Shown here piece by piece: positions 7,990 through 19,020 of a stretch of 64,000 nucleotides of DNA. Position numbers and translations under genes: made by a program. How positions within the stretch are numbered: the first letter of the stretch is position 1; each line of letters opens with the position of its first letter. Origin of the DNA: CAVVAE01 sp963746185 (GTDB lineage Bacteria; Actinomycetota; Actinomycetes; Propionibacteriales; Nocardioidaceae); assembly GCA_963746185.1 (NCBI GenBank), contig CAVVAE010000004.1, positions 1,426,001-1,490,000 of the forward strand, written 5' to 3'. The notes below the pieces were generated by a model. It saw only the letters and a program-made list of their open reading frames with translations, was not told where the DNA came from and searched no databases.

Positions 7990-9908
7990 ATGGCTCGTGC
8001 GGTCGGAATCGACCTCGGTACGACGAACTCCGTCGTTGCCGTCCTTGAAGGTGGAGAACCCACCGTAATCGCCAACGCCGAGGGTGCTCGCACCACTCCC
8101 TCGGTTGTCGCGTTCGCCAAGAACAGCGAAGTGCTCGTCGGCGAGGTCGCTAAGCGGCAGGCGGTCACCAACGTGGACCGCACCATCCGGTCAGTCAAGC
8201 GCCATATGGGCACCGACTGGTCGCAGAAGATCGACGACAAGACATTCACGCCGCAGCAGATCTCGGCGTTCATCCTGCAGAAGCTCAAGCGCGACGCCGA
8301 GTCCTACCTCGGCGAGTCCGTCACCGACGCTGTCATCACCGTGCCGGCGTACTTCAGTGACGCGCAACGGCAGGCGACCAAGGAGGCTGGCGAGATCGCG
8401 GGGCTCAACGTCCAGCGCATCGTCAACGAGCCCACTGCTGCGGCGCTTGCCTACGGCCTCGACAAGGAGTCCGACCAGACGATCCTCGTGTTCGACCTCG
8501 GTGGTGGCACGTTCGACGTGTCGCTGCTCGATGTCGCCAAGGATGACGACGGCTTCTCCACAATCGAGGTCAAGGCCACCAGCGGCGACAACCACCTCGG
8601 TGGTGACGACTGGGACTCCCGCATCGTGGACTGGATGGTCGAGAAGTTCAAGAACGCCCACGGCACCGACCTCGGTGCCGACAAGATCGCCAAGCAGCGA
8701 CTTCAGGAGTCGGCCGAGAAGGCCAAGATCGAGCTCTCGTCATCGTCGGAGACCACGATCCATCTCCCCTACATCACCCTCAGTGAGACCGGCCCGCTGC
8801 ACTTCGAAGAGAAGCTCACCCGCAGCGAGTTCCAAAGGCTCACGTCCGACCTGCTCGACCGCACCAAGAAGCCGTTCAAGGAGGTGATCAAGGACGCCAG
8901 CATCTCGCTCGGCCAGATCGACCAGGTCATCCTCGTCGGTGGATCCACCCGGATGCCCGCCGTCGCCGAGGCTCGTCAAGGAGCTGACCAACGGCAAGGA
9001 GCCCAACAAGGGCGTCAACCCCGACGAGGTGGTGGCGGTCGGTGCGGCCCTGCAGTCCGGGGTGCTCAAGGGTGAAGTCAAGGACGTGCTCCTGCTCGAC
9101 GTCACGCCGCTGAGCCTCGGGATCGAGACCAAGGGCGGCTTGATGACCAAGCTGATCGAGCGCAACACCACGATCCCGACCAAGCGTCGGAGGTCTTCAG
9201 CACCGCCGAGCGACAACCAGCCGTCCGTCGACATCAAGGTGTTCCAGGGCGAGCGCGAGATGGCGGCGCACAACCAGCTGCTCGGCAACTTCGATCTCAC
9301 GGGTCTTCCGCCGGCACCGCGTGGCATCCCGCAGATCGAGGTGACGTTCGACATCGACGCCAACGGCATCGTGCACGTGTCTGCCAAGGACCGTGGCACC
9401 GGCCGCGAGCAGTCGATGACGATCACCGGCGGCTCTGCGCTGTCGAAGGAAGACATCGACAAGATGATCCACGACGCCGAGCAGTACGCCGAAGAGGACC
9501 GCAAGCGCAAGGAGAGCATCGAATTGCGCAACCAGGCTGATGCCGCGGTCTACTCGACCGAGAAGTTCCTGAGCGAGAACACCGACAAGATCCCCGACGA
9601 CGTCAAGACCGAGGTCGAAACCGACGTCGCCGAGGTGAAGAAGGCGCTCGAGAGCGACAACGACGGATGCGATCGCGACGGCTGCTGCCAAGCTCGCGAC
9701 GTCGAGCCAGAAGATGGGAGCCGCCATGTATGAGAACGCGGCCGCATCCGAGGCCGCCGGCGCTGGCTCTGCTAGCACGTCGGACTCTGCTGGCAGCGAC
9801 GACGACGTCGTCGACGCGGAGATCGTCGACGAGGGTGATTCGAGCTCTGAGTCAAGCGACCAGGGCGACGCGAGCTCTGAGTCGGGCAACGAGGGTGAGA
9901 GCAAGTGA
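7990..9908 (+). pseudogene. dnaK: Chaperone DnaK (Hsp70), reading frame broken by four single-base indels
   Basis: ATP-dependent Hsp70 chaperone. The start at 7990 gives MARAVGIDLGTTNS, with AAAGG 10 nt upstream; the ATG at 7981 is too close to it. The ATPase domain is normal (DLGGGTFDVSLL, ILVGGSTRMP). As written, the frame breaks after GGSTRMPAVAE and would end at 9075 (361 residues, no substrate-binding domain). Translation shows an extra G at 8970/8971, a missing base after 9186, an extra base at 9211 and an extra G at 9665/9666. Correcting these restores a continuous protein of about 638 residues with a Ser/Glu/Asp-rich tail ending at 9908, where the TGA overlaps the grpE GTG. All pieces keep strong Hsp70 sequence, so sequencing error is more likely than decay. 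Confidence 0.85.
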
Positions 9909-10666
9909 CCTTCGACCCTCACGAGTTCGGGCCAGAAGGGATGGTGTTCCGCGACAAGCGGCGCATCGATCCCGAGACAGGTGAGGTGCGGGAGCCGCAG
10001 CAGGCTGCGGTTCCCGCCGCCGATGTGCCTGGCGTCGACGAGCCGGCTGAGCCGGCGGTCGATGGCGCGGGCGCTGTCGATGCGACGTCAGATGCCGAAG
10101 CGGCGCTCGCAGAACGGACCGCCGACCTGCAACGCCTGCAGGCGGAGTACCTCAACTACAAGCGACGGGTCGACCGTGACCGCGAAGCGGTGCGTGAGTC
10201 GGCAGTTGCGTCGGTCCTGACGTCGCTGCTTCCGGTGCTCGATGACATCGGGCGCGCACGCGACCACGGTGAGCTGACCGGCGGCTTCAAAGCCGTCGCC
10301 GACACGCTCGAACGCACCGTCTCCGGACTCGGCCTGGCTGCCTTCGGTGAGGTGGGCGACCCGTTCGATCCGCGGATCCACGAGGCGCTGATGCACAGCT
10401 ACTCCGACGAGGTCGACGGTCCGGTGTGTCAGGCCGTTCTTCAGGTCGGCTACCGGCTCGGTGACCGGATCGTCCGCCCCGCGCGGGTCGCCGTCGCCGA
10501 GCCTGAAGACGCGGCACCCTCAACGGAAGACGCGGCACCCTCCACCGAAGACGCGGCAGCCTCAGCCGAAGCTGATGCGGCAGGGCCACCACCTCAACCG
10601 TCATACGAGCAAGAACACAACGGCCAGCCCGGAGGCAGCAGCAACCCGGCAGCCGGCAGCGGCTGA
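9905..10666 (+). CDS. grpE: Nucleotide exchange factor GrpE
   Basis: Cofactor that releases ADP from DnaK. 253 residues. The GTG start overlaps the dnaK stop (GTGA at 9905-9908), so the two are translationally coupled. The conserved core runs from a coiled-coil segment (LQRLQAEYLNYKRRVDRDRE, around residue 80) to the beta-wing end (GDPFDPRIHEALMHS, then VLQVGYRLGDRIVRPARVAV). The first 65 residues and the last 60 are low-complexity Ala/Pro/Glu extensions. The tail contains a 7-residue tandem repeat (EDAAPST) encoded by a 21-bp DNA repeat at 10505-10567. Confidence 0.93.
   Translation: MTFDPHEFGPEGMVFRDKRRIDPETGEVREPQQAAVPAADVPGVDEPAEPAVDGAGAVDATSDAEAALAERTADLQRLQAEYLNYKRRVDRDREAVRESAVASVLTSLLPVLDDIGRARDHGELTGGFKAVADTLERTVSGLGLAAFGEVGDPFDPRIHEALMHSYSDEVDGPVCQAVLQVGYRLGDRIVRPARVAVAEPEDAAPSTEDAAPSTEDAAASAEADAAGPPPQPSYEQEHNGQPGGSSNPAAGSG
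10505..10567 (+). repeat. 21-bp tandem repeat in grpE
   Basis: Three consecutive copies of a 21-bp unit beginning GAAGACGCGGCACCC, the third diverged. It codes for EDAAPST repeats in the disordered GrpE tail and may vary in copy number between strains. Confidence 0.85.
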
Positions 10667-10712
10667 GATTGCGAACGAAGAAGTATCGGGTAGCGAAAGG
10701 AGGTGGACGCGC

Positions 10713-11861
10713 ATGAGTCCGGCGGATTGGGCAACGAAGGACTTTTATCAGGTCCTCGGCGTCTCCAAGGATGCGTCAGCTGATGAGATCAAGAAGGCGT
10801 ATCGCAAGCTCGCTCGCGCGAACCACCCCGACTCCAGCCCCGGCGACAGCTCTGCCGAAGAGCGGTTCAAGTCGATCTCCGAGGCGTACTCCGTGCTGTC
10901 TGACCCGGCGAAGCGCAAGGACTACGACGAGCAGCGGGACTTGTTCGGTTCCGGAGGCTTCCGGCCTCGAGCCGGGCAAGGTGGAAGCTACGACTTCAGC
11001 GACATCTTCGGTGCCGGCGCCGAGGGTGGTGGCGGCCTTAACGACCTGTTCGGTGGCATGTTCGGCGGTGGACGCCAACGCTCCGCACCACGTCGAGGCC
11101 AAGACGTCGAGTCCGACACGAACCTGACGTTCGAGCAGGCCATCGAAGGCCTGACGATGTCACTGCGGTTGAGCAGTGAGGAGGCCTGCCCTGCATGCTC
11201 CGGCACGGGCGCCAGGGCCGGCACGCTGCCTCGGGTCTGCCCCAACTGCGAGGGCTCTGGCATGGAGACGACCAGCCGGTCCGGTGGGTTCGCGATGACC
11301 GAGCCCTGCCGACAGTGTCGGGGTCGTGGGCTTCTCGTCGACGACCCGTGCCCGGTCTGCCACGGCTCCGGCCGCGGCACCTCGACGCGCACGATCCAGG
11401 CCCGGATCCCAGCGGGCGTTAGGGATGGCCAGAAGATCAGGATTCGCGGCAAGGGAGCACCGGGTGAACGCGGCGGACCGAGTGGCGACCTCTATCTCAC
11501 CGTGCATGTGGCGCCGCACCCGCTGTTCGGTCGCAAGGGCGACAACCTCACTCTCACCGTGCCGGTCAGGTATGACGAGGCGGCGCTGGGTGCCGACATC
11601 GCCGTACCGACTCTCGGCGGACACACCGTCACGTTGAAGATTCCTGCGGCGACGCCGAACGGTCGCACGTTCCGCGTCAAGGGCAAGGGCGCGACCAAGC
11701 GCGATGGCACCAAGGGGGACCAGCTCGTCTCTGTCGAGATCGAGACACCGCAGACCTTGGACGACGCGTCGCGGACCGCGATCGAAGCGCTCCGCAAGGC
11801 CATGGGCGACCACGACCCGCGCGCCGCCCTGCTCGAACGAGGAGCGCAGTCCCATGCGTAA
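10713..11861 (+). CDS. dnaJ: Chaperone protein DnaJ
   Basis: Hsp40 co-chaperone that delivers substrates to DnaK and stimulates its ATPase. 382 residues. The start at 10713 follows AAAGGAGGTGG with good spacing. Domains in order: J domain with the HPD motif (ARANHPDSS, about residue 37), a Gly/Phe-rich linker (about 75-125), a zinc-binding domain with four CxxCxGxG-type modules (CPACSGTG, CPNCEGSG, CRQCRGRG, CPVCHGSG), and the C-terminal substrate-binding domains. Third gene of the dnaK operon; its end overlaps hspR by 8 nt. Confidence 0.96.
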   Translation: MSPADWATKDFYQVLGVSKDASADEIKKAYRKLARANHPDSSPGDSSAEERFKSISEAYSVLSDPAKRKDYDEQRDLFGSGGFRPRAGQGGSYDFSDIFGAGAEGGGGLNDLFGGMFGGGRQRSAPRRGQDVESDTNLTFEQAIEGLTMSLRLSSEEACPACSGTGARAGTLPRVCPNCEGSGMETTSRSGGFAMTEPCRQCRGRGLLVDDPCPVCHGSGRGTSTRTIQARIPAGVRDGQKIRIRGKGAPGERGGPSGDLYLTVHVAPHPLFGRKGDNLTLTVPVRYDEAALGADIAVPTLGGHTVTLKIPAATPNGRTFRVKGKGATKRDGTKGDQLVSVEIETPQTLDDASRTAIEALRKAMGDHDPRAALLERGAQSHA

Positions 11862-12258
11862 GACCCGGATCACGTTCGATGTGAGCGACCCCCAAGCACC
11901 GGTCTTCGTGATCAGTGTCGCGGCCGAGCTCAGCGGCATGCACCCGCAGACGCTCCGCAGCTATGACCGAATGGGACTGGTGAGGCCCGGTCGCAGCGTC
12001 GGTGGTGGCCGCCGCTACTCGCAGCAGGACATCGAGCTGCTTCGAACCGTCGCGCAGCTGACGTCGTCGGGGATCGGCATCGAAGGGGTACGACGAATCC
12101 TCGAGCTCGAGAACGAGGTGGCTGCGCTTCGTAGCCGCGTTGGGGAACTCGAGGCCGACCTGGTCGAAGCGGCCAGGGCCGCGTTGCCCAACCTTCCGGC
12201 CGTCCGTTCGGCCACCACCGTCGCGCGCTGGGATCCCGGGCTGTTCCCTCCCCGCTGA
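11854..12258 (+). CDS. hspR: Heat-shock repressor HspR (MerR family)
   Basis: MerR-type repressor of the dnaK regulon; in actinobacteria it binds HAIR sites with DnaK as a co-repressor. 134 residues with the MerR helix-turn-helix SVAAELSGMHPQTLRSYDRMGLV, the wing GRRYSQQDIELL, and a short C-terminal coiled coil (about 90-115). The ATG at 11854 lies inside the end of dnaJ (8-nt overlap), so it is co-translated. A good HAIR operator at 7896-7916 in front of dnaK closes the feedback loop. Confidence 0.95.
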   Translation: MRKTRITFDVSDPQAPVFVISVAAELSGMHPQTLRSYDRMGLVRPGRSVGGGRRYSQQDIELLRTVAQLTSSGIGIEGVRRILELENEVAALRSRVGELEADLVEAARAALPNLPAVRSATTVARWDPGLFPPR

Positions 12259-12301
12259 CGCCGCTCACCACTGACGAAGACATCACAGCGAAGGACCACA
12301 C

Positions 12302-14893
<2,592 letters not shown>

Positions 14894-14914
14894 TGACGGG
14901 CCGATGACCTCTTG

Positions 14915-15463
14915 ATGACTCCCGCTTCCCAGCCGTCCGTGTCGCCAGGCCCGCGTCCGCGCGAGGTGACGTGGGGTGCGTTGCAGGCCATTGGCGGGAG
15001 TGTGGTCGCGCTCGTGCTGCTGATCAGTGCAGCGCAGCAGCTCAACGGCCGTGAGATCAGCGAGGTCCTGGACAAGGCGATCGAGAGCGAGGGAGCCGCC
15101 TCTCTCGGACTCACCATCGAAACGGCCCGCACCCTCATGCGCTACACGATCATGGTGCTGGCCGTGCTGAGCGTGACGTCACTCGTGCTCGGCGTGTATG
15201 TGATGCGGCGGCACCGTCAGTCGCGGGCCGCCTTGACCATTCTCGGTGGGCTGATGGCGGCGCTCTCGATCATTGCCGGGCCACCCGGTTGGGCTGTCAC
15301 GGCGTACATCGCTGTCTCCATCCTGCTGCTGTGGACCAAGGCGGCGCGCGTCTGGTTCACCGACGACGTGCGCCCGCCGATTGACGGGCCGCCACCTCCT
15401 CCACCGCCCTACACCGGACCTCCTCCGCCTCCGCCACCACCTGGGACACCGCCGCCACGCTAG
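14915..15463 (+). CDS. Small membrane protein with proline-rich C terminus
   Basis: Function not recognised. About 182 residues. Hydrophobic segments lie near residues 20-38, 72-95, 103-120 and 123-140, suggesting four TM helices. A cytosolic or external tail follows that is almost pure proline (PPPPPPPYTGPPPPPPPP near the end). The ATG at 14915 is used; a TTG directly before it is also possible. It begins 21 nt after clpB, so it may be read through from the heat-shock operon. The next gene downstream is another small Pro/Tyr-rich membrane protein, and the two may be functionally related. Confidence 0.7.
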   Translation: MTPASQPSVSPGPRPREVTWGALQAIGGSVVALVLLISAAQQLNGREISEVLDKAIESEGAASLGLTIETARTLMRYTIMVLAVLSVTSLVLGVYVMRRHRQSRAALTILGGLMAALSIIAGPPGWAVTAYIAVSILLLWTKAARVWFTDDVRPPIDGPPPPPPPYTGPPPPPPPPGTPPPR

Positions 15464-15551
15464 CCAAAGCTGACCGATCGCAGGATGCCCGCGTCCGGGC
15501 AACCTCGGTAGGGTGCCACGAACTTGACGCACCCTGAGCTTGGAGTGATCG

Positions 15552-16061
15552 ATGTCCTACCCGGAATACCCGCCGAACGGGCCTGAGGGCCCGGCGAGCA
15601 ACTACCCCGCGCCGCCGCCGTACACCCCCGGCTACGGCGAGAACGAGGTGGCGCCACCTAGCCGACCGGCGCCGTTGGTCGTGGGGTGCATCATGACGTG
15701 GGTAGGCGGCGGGTTCGGGGTACCCATCGGCTTGACCATCGCCCTGGTCAGCGGACAGCAAGACTTCCAGGATGAGCTCAACCTCAGCTCCGGCGACGCC
15801 AACAAGGTGGCGGCCGTCGGCATCGTCCTCCTCGTCGCATCGGCGCTGGCGATCATCTTCAGCCTCCTCGCCTTTCTGGGTCACCGCTGGGCCGCCATCG
15901 CTCTCGCCGTCGAGGCAGGGCTCTACTTGGCGGTGTCGATCTACGGCGTCACCACGAGTGGTCAGGTCAGTGGATTCTTCGGGCCTGTCTACTCGATCGT
16001 CGCCTCGGGGCTGATCCTTGGCGGCTCGAAAAGCTGGTTCGACTACAAGGCCCGTCGCTGA
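15552..16061 (+). CDS. Small membrane protein with N-terminal Pro/Tyr-rich segment
   Basis: Function not recognised. 169 residues. The first 40 are Pro/Tyr/Gly-rich (SYPEYPPNGPEGPASNYPAP), a cytosolic extension common in actinobacterial membrane proteins. Four hydrophobic segments follow (about 43-65, 88-108, 112-133, 137-155). The start is supported by TTGGAG 8 nt before the ATG. It is convergent with the aminotransferase gene; an 8-bp hairpin lies in the gap. Confidence 0.7.
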   Translation: MSYPEYPPNGPEGPASNYPAPPPYTPGYGENEVAPPSRPAPLVVGCIMTWVGGGFGVPIGLTIALVSGQQDFQDELNLSSGDANKVAAVGIVLLVASALAIIFSLLAFLGHRWAAIALAVEAGLYLAVSIYGVTTSGQVSGFFGPVYSIVASGLILGGSKSWFDYKARR

Positions 16062-16082
16062 TCCCCACCGAGTCTGGTGAAC

Positions 16083-16105
16083 GACAGCGGCGTGATCCCG
16101 CTGTC
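16083..16105. terminator. Bidirectional terminator-type hairpin
   Basis: GACAGCGG-cgtgatc-CCGCTGTC, a perfect 8-bp stem with a 7-nt loop between convergent genes ending at 16061 (+) and 16116 (-). Confidence 0.6.
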
Positions 16106-16115
16106 ACCGCCGGGC

Positions 16116-17288
16116 TTACCTGCGCAGCGAACCCAGCCGGTCGATGGCCGAGTCGAGGACGTCGTCCCGCTTGCAGAAAGCCCAACGTACTAAGGGCTTT
16201 CCCGCCTGCTTGTCGTCGTAGAAGACCTGGGTGGGAATCGCGACCACGCCGCATCGCTCGGGGAGGCTGAGGCAGAAGTCGACCCCATCGTCGTACCCGA
16301 GCGGTCGGATGTCGGTCGTCACGAAGTAGGTGCCTTGGGGCACGAAGACATCGAAGCCGACATCGCGCAGACCAGCGCAGATGCGGTCGCGCTTGTCTTG
16401 TAGCGATGATCGGAAGTCGCGGTAGTAGTCGTCGCCGAGTCCCAGTGCGCCGGCGATCGCTGGTTGAAGAGGCGCACCCGATGTAAACGTCATGAACTGC
16501 TTGGCCATCATCACTGAGCGGACCAGGTCGGCCGGACCGATCGCCCAACCGATCTTCCAGCCGGTGAACGAGAACGTCTTGCCGCCACTGGAGATCGTGA
16601 GTGTTCGCTCACGCATGCCGTCGTACGACGCCAGCGGGTGATGCACGATGTCGTCGAACGTCAGATGCTCGTACACCTCGTCGGTCACCACCACGAGGTC
16701 GTGAGCGCAGGCGACGTCGGCGATGGCGCGCAGCTCGTCGGCGTTGAGCACCGTGCCGGTCGGGTTGTGCGGGCTGTTGATCAGCAGCACCTTCGTGCGC
16801 GTCGTCACAGCGGCGCGCAACGCGTCGACGTCGAGCCGGAAGTCTGGTGCCCGCAATGTCACCGGTACCCGAACACCGCCGGCCATCGCGATGCAGGCCA
16901 CGTAGGAGTCGTAGTAGGGCTCCAACGCGATGACCTCGTCACCGGGTTCGACGAGGGCGAGCAGGGCGGCCGCGACGGCCTCGGTCGCGCCGGTCGTGAC
17001 GAGCACCTCGGACTCAGGGTCGAAGTCGAGATCGTAGAAGCGCCGTTGGTGCTCGGCGATCGCGACGCGCAGCTCGGGGACTCCCCAACCGGGCGCGTAC
17101 TGGTTGCGGCCGGAGCGGAGGGCGGCGACCGCGTCGTCGATCACGCTTTCGGGGCCGTCGACGTCGGGGAACCCCTGGCCGAGGTTGATCGAACCGGTCT
17201 TCGCGGCCAGCGCGGACATCTCCGCGAAGATCGTCGTGCCGAGGCCCTGCAGGCGGGTGGCGAGTCGGGGGAGGCTCGGGGAGCTCAT
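16116..17288 (-). CDS. Pyridoxal-phosphate aminotransferase, class I/II (DapC/kynurenine-aminotransferase-like)
   Basis: Fold-type I PLP enzyme of 390 residues. The PLP lysine is in SSGGKTFSFTGWKIGW; other family signatures are NSPHNPTGTVL, TDEVYEHL and GTYFVTTD. The opening GTTIFAEMSALAAKTGSINLGQGFPD is typical of the group that includes methionine/kynurenine aminotransferases and the actinobacterial N-succinyl-diaminopimelate aminotransferase DapC. The exact substrate cannot be decided without comparison. It stands alone, with no diaminopimelate or tryptophan genes beside it. Confidence 0.85.
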   Translation of the reverse strand: MSSPSLPRLATRLQGLGTTIFAEMSALAAKTGSINLGQGFPDVDGPESVIDDAVAALRSGRNQYAPGWGVPELRVAIAEHQRRFYDLDFDPESEVLVTTGATEAVAAALLALVEPGDEVIALEPYYDSYVACIAMAGGVRVPVTLRAPDFRLDVDALRAAVTTRTKVLLINSPHNPTGTVLNADELRAIADVACAHDLVVVTDEVYEHLTFDDIVHHPLASYDGMRERTLTISSGGKTFSFTGWKIGWAIGPADLVRSVMMAKQFMTFTSGAPLQPAIAGALGLGDDYYRDFRSSLQDKRDRICAGLRDVGFDVFVPQGTYFVTTDIRPLGYDDGVDFCLSLPERCGVVAIPTQVFYDDKQAGKPLVRWAFCKRDDVLDSAIDRLGSLRR

Positions 17289-17360
17289 CGGCTCAGCCTA
17301 CGACGTACGTCTGCGACGCCGGGGTCGCTCGCGGCGGCGGCCTGCCGGGTGGGCATGCGG

Positions 17361-17400
17361 GTGGGTGCGGGTCGGTGCGGGTCGGTGCGGGTCGGTGCGC
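17361..17400 (+). repeat. 10-bp tandem repeat upstream of sortase gene
   Basis: Decamer GTCGGTGCGG repeated three times (17371-17400, last base changed), preceded by a one-mismatch copy at 17361-17370. It lies in the gap between the divergent aminotransferase and sortase-like genes. Confidence 0.8.
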
Positions 17401-17456
17401 TGCCGCCGAAAAGTGCGGTGCTCTCGGGGATGCGTCGTGGTTACAGTGACAACAGC

Positions 17457-18200
17457 ATGAGCGATACCACTGGTGCCCCGGTCGAGGGCGGTTCTGTCGA
17501 TCCTGCCCCTCCGAGTCGACGTCGGGGGCGGTCGCTGTTGAGAGCCATCGGGCTGATCGTCGTACTCGCCTGCACAGCCGTTGTCGCGTACGTCGGCTGG
17601 CAGTACTACGGCTCCGACACTCTCGCCGAGCACCGCCAATCCAAACTGCGAACCGACATCCAAGAACGCTGGCAACATCCGACCGTGTCCGACGTGCTAG
17701 GTCCGGGGGCGGCGGCACCCAAGCAGGGGACTGCGGAGGCACTCGTCCGGGTGCCTCGGTTCGGCAAGGAGTACGAAGTGCCGCTGGTCGAAGGTGTCCG
17801 CGACGGTGATCTGAGCCGCGGGATCGGCCACTTCCCGGGAGCCGGGCCGGGACAGATCGGCAACTTCGCCATCGCGGGCTACATGGTGACCAACGGCGAG
17901 CCGTTTGCCCGCCTTCCTGACCTGCGTCCGGGAGACAAGGTGATCGTCGAGACCTCCGATGCGACGTACACCTATGTGCTCGACACCAACCCCAACGATC
18001 TCGTGGTGCCGTTCACGCAGGGGTGGGTGCTCGATCCGGTGCCCGTGCCGCCTGACGGAGGGGCGCCGCCAGGGATGCCGAAGCTCGACTCTTTGACGCC
18101 GAGCGTTGCGCTGATCACGTTGACGAGTTGCTCGGAGCTGTTCCGCACTGATGATCGGCTGGTCGCGTTCGGCCACCTCACAGCCACCACCCCCAAATAG
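17457..18200 (+). CDS. Sortase-family protein (class E-like) lacking the catalytic His
   Basis: Sortases anchor surface proteins to the cell wall by Cys transpeptidation. 247 residues: cytosolic N terminus with an RRRGR stretch, TM anchor (about 29-48), then the sortase beta barrel with VRVPRFGKEYEVPLVEG and the catalytic-Cys strand ITLTSC (C225), followed by the conserved Arg (DDRLVAFG, R234). Where the family has GNF(A/S)IAGH the sequence reads GNFAIAGYMVT, so the catalytic His is Tyr142. It may therefore be inactive or mechanistically changed. A -10-like TACAGT (17442-17447) lies 9 nt before the ATG. No sorting-signal protein is adjacent. Confidence 0.82.
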   Translation: MSDTTGAPVEGGSVDPAPPSRRRGRSLLRAIGLIVVLACTAVVAYVGWQYYGSDTLAEHRQSKLRTDIQERWQHPTVSDVLGPGAAAPKQGTAEALVRVPRFGKEYEVPLVEGVRDGDLSRGIGHFPGAGPGQIGNFAIAGYMVTNGEPFARLPDLRPGDKVIVETSDATYTYVLDTNPNDLVVPFTQGWVLDPVPVPPDGGAPPGMPKLDSLTPSVALITLTSCSELFRTDDRLVAFGHLTATTPK

Positions 18201-18212
18201 CCTCCCCGTTCC

Positions 18213-18290
18213 GGGGTTTGCCTTGTTTTCAAGCCAAAAGGCTTGTTTACAAGGCAGATCTGCCTTGCAGACTGTGGGTTTCCCTCTGTG
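18213..18290 (-). repeat. 77-bp structured repeat, copy A
   Basis: Copy of the dispersed repeat in inverted orientation, starting 13 nt after the sortase stop. It keeps the apical hairpin CAAGCC-TTTT-GGCTTG and the AAAACAAGGCAAACCCC end. It is the most diverged copy: its inner palindrome is the perfect CAAGGCAGATCTGCCTTG, and the head reads GAGGGAAACCC. Confidence 0.9.
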
Positions 18291-18456
18291 ATGAAGACTT
18301 GTCTCGCAGAGTGAGAGGGGTACGACGGCTGGCCGCGTTACCTGACGCGCCAGGCCCGACTGGCCTCGTGTCTGGCCCCCGGGGCGGCGACCCGGTCCGC
18401 ATCGGCTGCGGCCGAGCGGTGGCTGCCCACGACCACCGTCCGACGAACCACCTCGT

Positions 18457-18462
18457 TACTGT
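18457..18462 (+). promoter_or_regulatory. -10 box of leaderless pyrE
   Basis: TACTGT ends 6 nt before the ATG at 18469, and no ribosome-binding site is present. This fits a leaderless transcript. Confidence 0.5.
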
Positions 18463-18468
18463 CGACGC

Positions 18469-19005
18469 ATGAGCGACCGTGAGGACCTCCTGAAGCAGAT
18501 CAAGGACAAGGCCGTCGTGCACGGGCGCGTCACGTTGTCATCCGGGCGAGAGGCCGACTACTACGTCGACCTCCGTCGGGTGACCCTGGACGGTGAAGCC
18601 AGCCCTCTCGTCGGGCGGGTGATGCGCGAAACCACGACCGAACTCGACTACGACGCTGTCGGCGGGCTCACGCTCGGGGCCGACCCGGTCGCCACGGCGA
18701 TGATGCATGCTGCGGCGACGTCGGGCGACCGGCTGGACTCTTTCGTCGTACGCAAGGAGGGCAAGGCCCACGGTCTGCAGCGACGCATCGAGGGACCTGA
18801 CGTGAAGGGCCGGCGGGTGCTGGCCGTCGAAGACACGTCGACAACAGGCAGTTCGGTCATGACCGCGGTCGCAGCGCTGCAGGAGGCAGGTGCAGATGTG
18901 GTCGCGGTGGCCGTGATCGTGGACCGCGGCGCCCGCGAGGCTGTAGAAGCCGCCGGCATGGCGTATCTCGCAGCTTATGAGCTGCGCGACCTCGGCCTCG
19001 CCTGA
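18469..19005 (+). CDS. pyrE: Orotate phosphoribosyltransferase
   Basis: Transfers phosphoribose from PRPP to orotate, giving OMP in pyrimidine synthesis. 178 residues, the typical size. Visible are LSSGREADYYVDLR near the N terminus, the catalytic loop RKEGKAHG, and the PRPP-binding motif VLAVEDTSTTGSSV. The -10-like TACTGT 6 nt before the ATG suggests leaderless translation. It is a stand-alone gene, as usual for actinobacteria, where pyrE is separate from the main pyr operon. Confidence 0.95.
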   Translation: MSDREDLLKQIKDKAVVHGRVTLSSGREADYYVDLRRVTLDGEASPLVGRVMRETTTELDYDAVGGLTLGADPVATAMMHAAATSGDRLDSFVVRKEGKAHGLQRRIEGPDVKGRRVLAVEDTSTTGSSVMTAVAALQEAGADVVAVAVIVDRGAREAVEAAGMAYLAAYELRDLGLA

Positions 19006-19020
19006 CCGTTCGTCCCATGG

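Noticed and set aside
8939..9733. Independent gene for a DnaK C-terminal half
   Set aside because: It is the frame-shifted continuation of dnaK; its first residues are out-of-frame sequence and there is no ribosome-binding site. Merged into one dnaK entry.
17361..17400. CRISPR-like array
   Set aside because: The unit is only 10 bp and has no spacers; it is a simple tandem repeat.
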